Assembly: GCF_026341035.1 (NCBI RefSeq)
Contig: NZ_JAPEOQ010000001.1
Location: 5,518,001 to 5,582,000, forward strand
Direction: 5' to 3'
DNA length: 64,000 bases
Source: Streptomyces sp. NBC_01016
GTDB taxonomy: Bacteria; Actinomycetota; Actinomycetes; Streptomycetales; Streptomycetaceae
Shown here: one piece after another, positions 50,464 through 58,688 of the stretch
Position numbering within the stretch: the first letter of the stretch is position 1
Layout: every line of letters begins with the position of its first letter
Notes under the pieces: generated by a model
What the model saw: the letters and a program-made list of their open reading frames with translations, nothing else
Told to the model about the DNA's origin: nothing
Databases searched by the model: none
Made by a program: the position numbers and the translations under genes

Positions 50464-51816
50464 TCAGTCCGTCGTGGCAGCGGCCCGGGCGTTGCCCTCG
50501 GCCGACAGTTTTCGAATGTGCCGTACAGCGATGAACGGCACGCTCACCCCGATCAGATTGCAGTACGCCACCGCGGCGTAGAAGCCGTCCGCGCTGCCGG
50601 TGGCGTGTGCCGCCGCGCTGCTGACCGCGACGATCAGGCCGAAGTAGATGGTGTTGAGCACGATGGCCCGGAAGCCGCCGCCGGTCTCCTCCATGACGGT
50701 CAGTGAAGTGAGGACGGGGCCCTGGACGGCGTAGGTGAGCGCCACGGCGCCCAGGTAGCTGCCGGCGGCCGCGGCCACCCCGGCGTCGCCGCCGATCAGC
50801 CGCGCCAGGGGGTCGTGCACCGACCACACCAGCAACGCGATCGCCACGTAGACCATGACGGTGACCTCGATGCCGCCGCGCATCGACGCACGCATGCGCT
50901 GCCAATCGCCCGACCCGCGCTGCTGGTTGATGGTGATCGCCGTGGCCGTGCCCAGGACTATTCCCGGCAGCAGTACGACGTTCTGCACGGTGGACGCGAC
51001 CGTGAACCCGGCCACGGCGTCCGGGCCGTAGTTCCCGAGGACACCGATGACCGCGAGGTTGTACGCGGAGATCACCAGGAGCGACATCGCGATGGGCACG
51101 CCGATGCGGCGCAGGTCGGTGAAGACTTCGCGCCGCCACACCAGGGCGGCCTGCGGATGCCACAGCTCGGTGCGGCGCAGCAGCACCAGGCCCATGGCCA
51201 GACCGGTCAGACCCGCTGTCGCCTCGGCGATGGGCACCGCCGCGATCCCGATGTCGGTGCCGAGCCCGAGGCCGGCCACGAGGCCGATCCGTACGCCCGC
51301 CGTCCAGACGACCAGCAGGGTGGCGTGCCGCATGTACCCGTAGCCGCGCAGGCTGGACGCGCAGAGCTCCGCCCCGATGGTCAGCAGACTGGCGGCACTG
51401 GTCCAGCGCAGGAAGGAGACGAACGTGTCCCGCTGCTCGGCGTCGACATGGAAGAGCCCGGTCAGTAGGGGAGCCGCGATCGTGAGAGCCAGGTACAGGA
51501 CCGCGCCGAGCCCGAGCCAGACCCTGGCCAGGCTGGCGGCGTTCGCCATGACGTCCCGGGGACGCCCCGCCCCCTTGCCGATCGCGGCGGCGACCTGGTT
51601 GGAGACCGCGAAGCCCACGGTCACGGCGAGGACGACGAGGCTGACAGGCTGATACAGGGAGCGAACGTAAACGGCGTCGCCCCCCATACGCCCCAGGATG
51701 GCGACGATGCCGAGCTGGACGGCGAAATTGAGGGACTCGGCCACGAACAGCGGGACGGCGAGGCCCGAGATGGTGCGCCACACGCCCCTTCTTTCCTGCG
51801 TGGCCAGGGAAAACAT
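50464..51816 (-). CDS. MATE-family efflux transporter
   Basis: A 450-residue protein with twelve hydrophobic segments in two similar halves, as in MATE exporters (about 440-480 residues). The N-terminal half has ISGLAVPLFVAESLNFAVQLGIVAILG and FAVSNQVAAAIGKGAGRP; the second half has RRIGVPIAMSLLVISAYNL. ATG 51816 has GGAGG 5 bases upstream. It would expel a cationic or hydrophobic compound using an ion gradient. It lies at the edge of the putative azoxy-type cluster and may export or protect against its product. A striking dyad lies upstream. Confidence 0.9.
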   Translation of the reverse strand: MFSLATQERRGVWRTISGLAVPLFVAESLNFAVQLGIVAILGRMGGDAVYVRSLYQPVSLVVLAVTVGFAVSNQVAAAIGKGAGRPRDVMANAASLARVWLGLGAVLYLALTIAAPLLTGLFHVDAEQRDTFVSFLRWTSAASLLTIGAELCASSLRGYGYMRHATLLVVWTAGVRIGLVAGLGLGTDIGIAAVPIAEATAGLTGLAMGLVLLRRTELWHPQAALVWRREVFTDLRRIGVPIAMSLLVISAYNLAVIGVLGNYGPDAVAGFTVASTVQNVVLLPGIVLGTATAITINQQRGSGDWQRMRASMRGGIEVTVMVYVAIALLVWSVHDPLARLIGGDAGVAAAAGSYLGAVALTYAVQGPVLTSLTVMEETGGGFRAIVLNTIYFGLIVAVSSAAAHATGSADGFYAAVAYCNLIGVSVPFIAVRHIRKLSAEGNARAAATTD

Positions 51817-51894
51817 ACGGACCTCCGGGGGTGCGACGGCTGGGCGTGAAGGAGCGGGAAGGAGCGAGAAGGGAGGGGGAGAAGTCGCGGGACG

Positions 51895-51924
51895 CTATCG
51901 ACATTCACCGATGAATGACCATAG
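51895..51924. promoter_or_regulatory. 30-bp compound dyad upstream of MATE gene
   Basis: The site reads CTAT-N3-CATTCA-N4-TGAATG-N3-ATAG, with all ten arm positions exactly complementary and symmetrical gaps. It lies 79-108 bases before the MATE start. A GATAGC on the minus strand at its left edge could be a -10 element, so a dimeric repressor bound here would block transcription. No regulator gene is adjacent. Confidence 0.7.
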
Positions 51925-51936
51925 GTAGCGCCCGGT

Positions 51937-52375
51937 TCAGGCCGCTGCCGTGTCGAGCCGGCACACGCTCAGATACCCCAGGCGAGGGTCGTAGTCGGCG
52001 AGGACGACCTTCCGGTCCGACGTCCGCGGGGTTCTCGCGCAGTGCTCCGACAGCGTGGCCCACAGCCCGGTGCACGGCAGTCCGGCGGGGACGGGCAGGA
52101 CCTCCGCGCCGACACCGGCCTTCGCCCAGTACGGGGCGAAGGCCGGCCGGCAGATCGCGGTGACGTCCCCCGCCTCCTCCGCCTCGGCCCGCAGCAGGTT
52201 GACGATGTCGGACGTCGACACCCCGGGGTGCTGACGGATCCTGGGGGGAGCCGCACACCGAAAACGTTCGTGCCGTCGGGGTGTGCGCTCCGACTGTTTC
52301 GAAGCGTCCGCGACGGCATCAATGTCTCCGGCTGTACCTTCAGCACCGCAGCCGCGCTCGTCGCCGCGCTCATCC
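51937..52375 (-). pseudogene. Degenerate frameshifted gene, unrecognised
   Basis: The last ~95 codons (ending at 51937) look like a real protein end: STSDIVNLLRAEAEEAGDV, ICRPAFAPYWAKAGV, VVLADYDPRLGYLSVCRL. The preceding part continues in a different frame (VLKVQPETLMPSRTLRNSR, AHPDGTNVFGVRLPP), so at least one frameshift separates them, and no start is visible. I do not recognise the family with confidence. It lies between the MATE and SGNH genes on the same strand. Confidence 0.5.
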
Positions 52376-52468
52376 GGGCCGGCGGCGAACACGCTGTGGG
52401 CGGCGGTGGTCAAGCAGCCCAATGGGCGGGTCGTCGTCCAGCAGGACTCCGCCGCCCGGCAACAGGGC

Positions 52469-53149
52469 TCAGGCGTTGCCCAGGCGGGTGCCCAGGGCGC
52501 GGATGATCTCGGTGCCGAGGACGGCCTGGCCTCGGGCGTTGAGGTGGATGCCGTCGGTGCTCCAGATCGACTCGTCGCGCTCGGTCGGGTGGCTGTGCAG
52601 GTCGACGTGGACGGCGTCCAGGCGCTGCGACACCGATCGGATCCTCCGCGACAGGACGGCCAGGCGCTCACGGGCCACGTCCCGGTATCGCTCGTCGAAG
52701 TGCGGGTTGCCGATGATGTCGAAGAAGCCGGCGGTCACCAGCGTGCCGGCGGTACGCAACGGGGTGAAGAGGGCTTCGAGTTCGCCCTCCGCGGCATCAG
52801 GGTCGAAGGTTTTGCGCAGGCCGTCGTTCCCCCCGCACAGCGCGATCACCAGGTCGGGTCCGAAAGCCAGCGCGGACTTCAGCTGAGTCTCGCGTACCTG
52901 CGCGGTCACCAGTTCACGCCGACCCAGGTTGAGGTGTTCCAGTTCCGGCCGCACTTCGCGGAGAGCGGCGATCACCAGGCTCGACCAGGGGCCGGTGCGG
53001 TAGCCGGGGCGCGACTCGCTGACGCCCCGGGCGACGCTGTCTCCGACGATCACCAGCCGGGACCACGGGGCGCCCCGGAGCAGTGCCGCTCCCTCGGCCG
53101 ATGACACCACATGCGGGTCGTTCCTCTCCGTCACCTGGATCGTTTCCAC
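52469..53149 (-). CDS. SGNH/GDSL hydrolase
   Basis: A 226-residue cytoplasmic SGNH hydrolase. GTG 53149 (METIQVTERNDPHVV) is chosen, with a GGAGGGGATGGGGA purine run upstream; the longer frame adds a Ser/Thr repeat. All four family blocks are present: GDSVARG with Ser38, a glycine in EHLNLGRRE, GGND with Asn108, and STDGIHLN with Asp199 and His202. It hydrolyses an ester, thioester or acyl bond. A close but inactive paralogue is encoded at 58685-59311, linking this gene to that operon. The 262-base divergent gap to 53412 holds candidate SARP boxes. Confidence 0.9.
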   Translation of the reverse strand: METIQVTERNDPHVVSSAEGAALLRGAPWSRLVIVGDSVARGVSESRPGYRTGPWSSLVIAALREVRPELEHLNLGRRELVTAQVRETQLKSALAFGPDLVIALCGGNDGLRKTFDPDAAEGELEALFTPLRTAGTLVTAGFFDIIGNPHFDERYRDVARERLAVLSRRIRSVSQRLDAVHVDLHSHPTERDESIWSTDGIHLNARGQAVLGTEIIRALGTRLGNA

Positions 53150-53311
53150 GTCCCCATCCCCTCCTGAGCCCGGTGCCCTGGTCGTCGTCGACGACGACGT
53201 CATCGACGGTGGCATCCGGTGTCCGTGTCCGCTGGCGGAAAAGCGCCATCACGCGGTGCCGTGTCCCAGGCAGTGTCGGTCTCGCCGGCAGGAGTGGGCC
53301 TGAGCTGTCCG

Positions 53312-53329
53312 TGTCAGCGGAATTTCAGG
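53312..53329 (+). promoter_or_regulatory. Candidate SARP binding repeats upstream of leader ORF/prpD operon
   Basis: TGTCAGC (53312-53318) and TTTCAGG (53323-53329) are heptamers with exactly 11-base pitch. The same pattern in three copies lies upstream of the aldehyde dehydrogenase gene (61373-61401). SARP activators such as the one at 59477 bind such direct heptamers on one face of the helix, just upstream of the -10. A TACCAC follows at 53334, a poor -10, so promoter identification is uncertain. Confidence 0.55.
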
Positions 53330-53411
53330 GCGCTACCACCCGGGGCCTGAACGATGAGACAGCACTCCGTCGCACCGCCGGTGCGTTCCCAGCTCTCGGA
53401 AGGAGCGAGGT

Positions 53412-53534
53412 GTGTACAAAACGGCCGGGACAGACCGACACAGCTTCCTGAGTCACGACGACGTCGACACGGTCGCCTGCTACCTCACCCGCACGACACA
53501 TCCGCGGCGCGGCCTGTCCTGGAGCCGGTCGTGA
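53412..53534 (+). CDS. 40-aa leader or precursor-like ORF coupled to prpD
   Basis: A short frame starting GTG-TAC-AAA at 53412 and ending in a TGA that overlaps the GTG start of the MmgE/PrpD gene (GTGA at 53531-53534). It has a strong GAAGGAG ribosome site (53399-53405) at good spacing, and about 85 percent of its codons end in G or C, which supports translation. The peptide starts MYKTAGTDRHSFLSHDDV, contains one cysteine (ACYL) and ends in GLSWSRS. It matches nothing I know. It may be a leader ensuring coupled translation of prpD, or a peptide with its own role. Confidence 0.55.
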   Translation: MYKTAGTDRHSFLSHDDVDTVACYLTRTTHPRRGLSWSRS

Positions 53535-55102
53535 CCGCGACGGGCACGCCGGGCACAACCGACCTCGGCCAGGGCCCCGGCCAGGCGCCCGGCGTACCCT
53601 CCCTCACCCGGCAGCTCGCCGAGTGGTCCGCCGGCCTGCGCCACGCGGATCTGCCCGGGCGGATCGAGGAGTACGCCACCAGCCAGGTCATGTCGCATCT
53701 CGCGGTGCTGCGGGCAAGCCTGGCGCACCCCCTGGGGCACAAGCTGGTACGGGCCTTCGGTACCCCGCTCATGGCCGACCCCTGCCAGGCGGCGCAGGTC
53801 ATGGCCGCGCTGTCCTCGTGCCTCTACTACGAGGACAGCATGTACGCGGGCCATGTCACCCACGCCTCCGTCGGCGTCCCGCTGGCCTTCCGGCGGGTGC
53901 AACGGCTCAACGGGCGGACCCTGCTCACGGCGGTCGTCGCCGCGAACGAGTGCGCCGCCCGGGTCACCGCCGCCTGCGCGTTGGGTCCGCTGCGGGGGCA
54001 GGGGACCTCGTACACCCAGCTCGTAGGTGCCGTGGCGGCCCGCCTGCACGGCGCCCGGGCCCCGGCCGGGATGTGGACCAACGCCTGGGGCCTGGCCCTC
54101 GCGATGCCGCCATGGCCGCTGCGCAGAGCGCTGCTCGGCAGTGAGGCGAAGGTTCTCTCGGCGGCGACGCCGGTGCGGACCGCGCTGGATGCCTGCGACG
54201 CGGCGGCCGCGGGGCTGCGGGGCGCGGAGGACATCCTGGAGCACCCTGGCGGCCTGCTCGCCAAGTTCTCGGACGTGCCGTCGCCGGAGGCGGTCACGGC
54301 CGGACTCGGCACGCGCTGGCACACCGAGACGCTCACCTTCAAGCTCAATCCGGCGGGGGCGTACGTGGACGCGGCCGTCGACTGCGCCTCCCAGCTGCAC
54401 GCCCGGCTCTCCCGGGAAGACCTCCACGACATCGAGGAGATCGTGGTCTCGGCGGCCCGGCTGACCATCGCCATGGACCAGGACGGAGCCCCGTATGTGG
54501 ACCGCGACCGGTCGGCGATCATGGCGCTCAACGTCTCCGTCGCCTACAACGTGGCAACCGCCCTCACCACCGGCGCCGTCGTACCGGCGGACCTCGCGGA
54601 GCCGGCGACCGCGGACCGTCTGCGCTGGTCCCTCGCGGACCGGGTGCGGCTGGAGTACGACCCCGGGCTGAGCCGCGAAGTGCTCCGCGGGACCGCCCCG
54701 TTGGGCGAGGCGCTGCGGCAGGCGGGAGAGAACGGCAGACGGTGGCTCGTGGCGGTCATGGGGGAGGGCATCACGGCCACCGCCGACATCGCGGGACCGC
54801 CGAGCACCACCTTCCAGAAGGCCGACAAGGCGGTGGGCGCCCGGCTGCGGATCACCCTGCGCGACGGCCGGGTGCTCACCGCCTCGTGCGGGCGGCCGAA
54901 AGGGGCGGCCGGCCCCGAGACGAGGCACGTCCACCGTGAACTGGTCCGGTCCAAGCTCGCGTCGTCCGGAACCTCCACCGAGGTGATCAATGGCCTGGAC
55001 CGGCTCGCCTCGCTGACCGCACGCCAGGTCGACGCGCTAGTGACCAGAACACTGTCCGAACCGCTGCCCACAGCCGAAGCCAATCCGGCCTCGATCCGCT
55101 GA
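53531..55102 (+). CDS. MmgE/PrpD family protein, VlmK-like
   Basis: A 523-residue MmgE/PrpD protein. GTG 53531 overlaps the stop of the leader ORF and has GGAG about 7 bases upstream. Family features: helical core with SLAHPLGHKLVRAFG and MYAGHVTHASVGVPLAF, ACALGPLRGQGTSYTQLVGAVAARLHG, and a small C-terminal domain with LRITLRDGRVLTA. Members dehydrate 2-methylcitrate or decarboxylate cis-aconitate. VlmK of the valanimycin pathway belongs to this superfamily and eliminates phosphate from valanimycin phosphate. The neighbouring HAD, MFS, SARP and DUF2156 genes make a VlmK-like elimination or dehydration role the best guess. Confidence 0.82.
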   Translation: MTATGTPGTTDLGQGPGQAPGVPSLTRQLAEWSAGLRHADLPGRIEEYATSQVMSHLAVLRASLAHPLGHKLVRAFGTPLMADPCQAAQVMAALSSCLYYEDSMYAGHVTHASVGVPLAFRRVQRLNGRTLLTAVVAANECAARVTAACALGPLRGQGTSYTQLVGAVAARLHGARAPAGMWTNAWGLALAMPPWPLRRALLGSEAKVLSAATPVRTALDACDAAAAGLRGAEDILEHPGGLLAKFSDVPSPEAVTAGLGTRWHTETLTFKLNPAGAYVDAAVDCASQLHARLSREDLHDIEEIVVSAARLTIAMDQDGAPYVDRDRSAIMALNVSVAYNVATALTTGAVVPADLAEPATADRLRWSLADRVRLEYDPGLSREVLRGTAPLGEALRQAGENGRRWLVAVMGEGITATADIAGPPSTTFQKADKAVGARLRITLRDGRVLTASCGRPKGAAGPETRHVHRELVRSKLASSGTSTEVINGLDRLASLTARQVDALVTRTLSEPLPTAEANPASIR

Positions 55103-55141
55103 GCGCCAGAGCGCCAGAGCGCCAGAGCTCCAGAACGCCAG
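55102..55141 (+). repeat. 8-bp tandem repeat, five copies
   Basis: AGCGCCAG repeats three times perfectly, followed by AGCTCCAG and AACGCCAG. The array begins on the last base of the prpD stop codon and ends 16 bases before the P450 start. Copy-number change would alter the spacing between the two genes, and so could tune coupling between them. Confidence 0.85.
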
Positions 55142-55157
55142 AAGGGGGAATCGCACG

Positions 55158-56405
55158 ATGTGCGACCACGCGCCTAACGACGATTACGTACCTGACGACC
55201 ACACAACTTCCCGCCCCATACCCAGGTTCGCCTATCCCACGAAGCGGACCGACCCCCTCGTGCCGCCCGACGCATACTTACAGGCGCTGCGCGAGGAGCC
55301 GGTGTGCCCGATCACCCTTGCGACCGGCGACCCCGCCTGGTTCGTGGCCCGCCATCAGGACGTACGGACCGCGCTGTCGGACCCTCGGTTCAGCAGGGAG
55401 GCGCTGTTCCGCCCCGGCGCCGCCCGCGCGCAGGTGGTCGAGCCCGACCCGGACAGCATGATCACCATGGATCCCCCGCGGCACACCCGGATCCGCAAAC
55501 TCGCCAACCGGGCCTTCAGCCCGCAGCGCGTGCGGCGGATGCGGCCGTACGTGGAGGAGGTCACCGCGGAGCTGCTCGACGCCATGGAGGCCGGCCCGCC
55601 CGCGGGCGACCTCCTCGAGTTGTACGCCCGCCCGCTCGCGCTGCGCGTCATCTGCCGCATCCTCGGCGTCCCGTTCGAGGACTACGACAAGTTCGGGGCC
55701 TGGTGCGACCGGTTCATGTCGCTCACCAAGTACCCGCCCGAGGAGATCCAGCGGGCCAACGACGACATGCGGGCCTACTTCGCCCGGCTGATCGGCCACC
55801 GGCGCGAGGAACCCGGCGACGATCTGATCAGCGCCCTGGTGCACATCCTCGACGAGGAGGGCGAGCCGTCCGAGCAAGAGATCGTCAGCCTTGGCGCGCT
55901 GCTGCTGCTCGCGGGGCATGACACCACGGTGACCGTGTTCTGCGCCGGGACGGCGACCCTGCTCGGCAATCCCGACCAACTCGCGCTGCTGCGCGCGGAT
56001 CCCGCGCTCTACCCGCACGCCGTGGAAGAGCTGGCGCGGCTCAACGTCCCCGGCGGCGGGACCGCCATCCGGATCACGACGAGCGACGTGAAGCTGGGCG
56101 GCACGGTCATCCCCGAGGGCTCGGCGGTGCTCGCCTCGGTCGGCGTCGCCAGCCGGGACCCCGAGGTCTACCCGGAGCCCGACCGCTGCATCATCGAGCG
56201 CGAGAAGCGCACCCAGATGGCCTTCGGGCAGGGCCCGCACTTCTGCATCGGCGCAGGTCTCGCCCGCCTCGAACTCTCCGTCGGCCTGCGCGCCCTGTTC
56301 GAGCGGTTCCCGCGGCTGCGGCTGGCGGTGCCGGCCCAGCAGCTGCGCTGGAAGGACTTCGCGCTCCTCGGGGGTGTGGAAGAAATGCCCGTGGCCTGGG
56401 ATTGA
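55158..56405 (+). CDS. Cytochrome P450
   Basis: A 415-residue soluble bacterial P450. The I-helix oxygen-binding motif is AGHDTT at 252-257, the K-helix ExxR is Glu291-Arg294 (ELAR), and the haem loop is FGQGPHFCIG with Cys363. The C-helix PPRHTRIRK is intact. No redox partner gene is adjacent. AAGGGGGAA ribosome site. Within the operon it probably hydroxylates or desaturates the cluster's product. Length and motifs are normal, so it should be active. Confidence 0.94.
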   Translation: MCDHAPNDDYVPDDHTTSRPIPRFAYPTKRTDPLVPPDAYLQALREEPVCPITLATGDPAWFVARHQDVRTALSDPRFSREALFRPGAARAQVVEPDPDSMITMDPPRHTRIRKLANRAFSPQRVRRMRPYVEEVTAELLDAMEAGPPAGDLLELYARPLALRVICRILGVPFEDYDKFGAWCDRFMSLTKYPPEEIQRANDDMRAYFARLIGHRREEPGDDLISALVHILDEEGEPSEQEIVSLGALLLLAGHDTTVTVFCAGTATLLGNPDQLALLRADPALYPHAVEELARLNVPGGGTAIRITTSDVKLGGTVIPEGSAVLASVGVASRDPEVYPEPDRCIIEREKRTQMAFGQGPHFCIGAGLARLELSVGLRALFERFPRLRLAVPAQQLRWKDFALLGGVEEMPVAWD

Positions 56406-56412
56406 TCACGCG

Positions 56413-57234
56413 ATGACCGCGCCCCCGGACGCGCACCCGTCCCCGTCCCCGTCCCCATCCTCGTCCCCGTCCATGTCCTCGGCTCCGCCCGCCGTCGCGT
56501 TCTTCGACGTCGACGAGACGCTGATCTCGGTCAACAGCATGTCCCGCTTCCTGCGCCACCACTTGCGGGTCGCCGGACGGTCGCGCCCCGCCCTCGACGA
56601 GGCGGTGCGCGGCTTGCGGACCCTCGCGGCGCGCGGTGCGTCCCGGCCCGAGCTGACGCGCGCGTACTACCGCCTCTACGCGGGCTGCGATGCCCGGGAG
56701 CTCGCCGCCCAGGGCCGTGCCTGGTTCGCCGAGGAAACCCGCGCCGGCGGCCTGTTCCTGACCGCCACCGTGGCGGCGTTGCGGGAGCACCGGCGCCGCG
56801 GTGAGACGGTCGTCCTCGTCTCGGGGTCCTTCGCGCCCTGCCTGGATCCCCTCGCGGAGTGGCTCGGCGCCGACGAGGTGTTCTGCGCCCGACCCGAGTC
56901 GATCGGGGGCGTCCTGACCGGGGGTCTTGACCTCGCGATGCTCGGCGAGGAGAAGGCCGCCGCGGTGCGCGCCCTGCTCCGTGCGCGCGGGGTCCGTGCG
57001 GACCGCTGTCATGCCTACGGCGACCATGCCTCCGACCTGGCGATGCTGCGTGCCGTGGGCCATCCGGTGGTGGTGGGCGCGGATCCGCTTCTGGCCCGGT
57101 GTGCCAAGGAGTACGGGTGGCGGCGAATTCCTGCCAGCGCCGGCCCCCGGAGCTTGCGAGATTGGGGCGAACAGCGGCCGTCGATCGAGGGACGTACATC
57201 GAGGGACGTACGACGAAGGAGTGGAGACGCATGA
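56413..57234 (+). CDS. HAD-IB family phosphatase
   Basis: A 273-residue SerB-like HAD hydrolase. ATG 56413 lies 7 bases after the P450 stop. The first ~26 residues are a Pro/Ser repeat (PSPSPSPSSSPS) encoded by a CCCGTC-type hexamer run, so the N-terminus is variable and probably disordered. Catalytic motifs: FFDVDETLIS, VLVSGSF, a lysine in EEKAAAVRAL and GDHASDLAML. It removes phosphate from a small molecule. In an azoxy-type pathway that uses phosphorylated intermediates, this could be a phosphoserine-type or salvage step. Its stop overlaps the MFS start (ATGA). Confidence 0.88.
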   Translation: MTAPPDAHPSPSPSPSSSPSMSSAPPAVAFFDVDETLISVNSMSRFLRHHLRVAGRSRPALDEAVRGLRTLAARGASRPELTRAYYRLYAGCDARELAAQGRAWFAEETRAGGLFLTATVAALREHRRRGETVVLVSGSFAPCLDPLAEWLGADEVFCARPESIGGVLTGGLDLAMLGEEKAAAVRALLRARGVRADRCHAYGDHASDLAMLRAVGHPVVVGADPLLARCAKEYGWRRIPASAGPRSLRDWGEQRPSIEGRTSRDVRRRSGDA

Positions 57235-58688
57235 GCCGGAACCCGGATTCGGCTGCCCGGCAGCCGAGTTACCCGGTCGTGGTGACGCTCGCGGCGGGCG
57301 CGATCTTCCTGTCGATCCTGGACGCCACCGTGGTCAACCTCGCGATGACGGACCTGCACAGCAGCTTTCCCGGCGCCTCGGTGACCGACCTGACCTGGGT
57401 CATCTCGTTGTACGCCATCGTGTTCGCCGCGTGCCTCGCCCCCGCGGGACGCCTCGCCGACGTGCTGGGGCGGCGCCGTCTGTACGTCTGCGGCATGGGC
57501 CTGTTCACCTTCGCCTCGCTGCTGTGTGCCGCGGCCCCCGCTCTGCCGGCGCTCCTTGTCGCACGGGGGCTGCAGGGACTGGGGGCGGCGGCCATGATCC
57601 CGGCCTCCCTCGCCGTGCTCCTCGCCGATGTGGCCCCGTGGCGCCGAGGGGCGGCGATCGGGCTGTGGAGCGCCGCGGCCTCCGCCGCGGCCGCGGCGGG
57701 GCCCAGCCTCGGCGGCATCCTCATCGACACGGCCGGCTGGCGCTCGGTGTTCCTCGTCAACGTCCCCCTGGGCCTCGCCCTGCTCGCGGGGATCAGGGCG
57801 GTTCGCGCACCGGCACGCAGCGGGCAGCGGCTTCCCGACCTGTTCGGCACGCTGTTTCTCACGGCCGGCACCGGGCTCCTCGTGCTCGGTGTCACCCAGG
57901 GGCGGGAGTGGCACTGGGACGACCCGCGCACGCTGGGCTCCCTCGTCGGGGGCCTCGTCCTGTCGGCATGGGCCCTGCTGCGCGCCAGGCGACACCCGCG
58001 GCCCGCCCTGCAGACCAGGCTGTGGCGCAGCAGGCCGTTCGCGCTGGCCAACCTCGTCTCTCTGTTCTTCGGCGCGGCGCTGTACGCCTGGCTCCTGGTC
58101 GGGGCGCTCTTGTTGGTGAACGTCTGGCACTACCCGTGGATCTCGGCCGGTCTGTCGATGACGCCGGGGGCGCTGCTGTCCGCGGGGGTCGCGGCGATGG
58201 TGGGACGCTCCCTGAGCCGAAGCCGCCCGCACCTGGTGGTGTTCTGCGGCGCGCTGACGCTGGTGGCGGCCGGACTGTGGCTGGGCCTGACGCTCTCCTC
58301 GCAGCCCGCCCTGTGGAGCATGTGGATCCCGGTCGGCCTGCTGGCCGGAGCCGGCATCGGCGCCGTCAGCACCGGGGTGTCCAGCGTGGCGGCACTGTCC
58401 GTGGAGCCGGCGGACTTCGCCGGTGCCACCGGACTCAACCTGGCGGTACGGCAGATCGGTGGCGCCCTGGGCATCGCGGCGGTGGCCGCCATCCTGCCCG
58501 TGGCGACCTCGTCCGACCCTGCCCCGTACCGACATGTGGTGCTCTTCTGCTGTGCCGCGGCTGCCGTCGCGGGTCTGCTGGGCCTTGGCCTCGCCCGGCG
58601 CCGCGGCCGCCCCGCGCCGCATGCCGTGCGAACTGCCGCGTCCGCGCTCGAAGTTGATGCCGTCGGTGGCAAGGAACCACAGCCGTGA
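57231..58688 (+). CDS. MFS drug:H+ antiporter (DHA2, 14 TM)
   Basis: A 485-residue transporter with about fourteen hydrophobic segments. ATG 57231 overlaps the previous stop and has AAGGAG upstream. Signature motifs are LDATVVNLAM (DHA2 motif D1), GRLADVLGRRRLY (MFS motif A) and GPSLGGILIDTAGWRSVFLVNVPLG (motif C region). It exports a small molecule by proton exchange, as VlmF does for valanimycin. It is probably the self-resistance or export pump of the cluster, perhaps together with the MATE gene at 50464. Confidence 0.92.
   Translation: MSRNPDSAARQPSYPVVVTLAAGAIFLSILDATVVNLAMTDLHSSFPGASVTDLTWVISLYAIVFAACLAPAGRLADVLGRRRLYVCGMGLFTFASLLCAAAPALPALLVARGLQGLGAAAMIPASLAVLLADVAPWRRGAAIGLWSAAASAAAAAGPSLGGILIDTAGWRSVFLVNVPLGLALLAGIRAVRAPARSGQRLPDLFGTLFLTAGTGLLVLGVTQGREWHWDDPRTLGSLVGGLVLSAWALLRARRHPRPALQTRLWRSRPFALANLVSLFFGAALYAWLLVGALLLVNVWHYPWISAGLSMTPGALLSAGVAAMVGRSLSRSRPHLVVFCGALTLVAAGLWLGLTLSSQPALWSMWIPVGLLAGAGIGAVSTGVSSVAALSVEPADFAGATGLNLAVRQIGGALGIAAVAAILPVATSSDPAPYRHVVLFCCAAAAVAGLLGLGLARRRGRPAPHAVRTAASALEVDAVGGKEPQP

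Noticed and set aside
52283..53104. Plus-strand 273-codon frame opposite the SGNH gene
   Set aside because: Antisense to a gene with all four SGNH blocks; composition is Arg/Gly/Val-biased shadow.
55102..55141. 8-bp repeat array considered as a SARP or regulator binding array
   Set aside because: An 8-base pitch rotates sites around the helix, unlike the 11-base pitch of the real candidates, and the position between tightly linked operon genes argues against a promoter.
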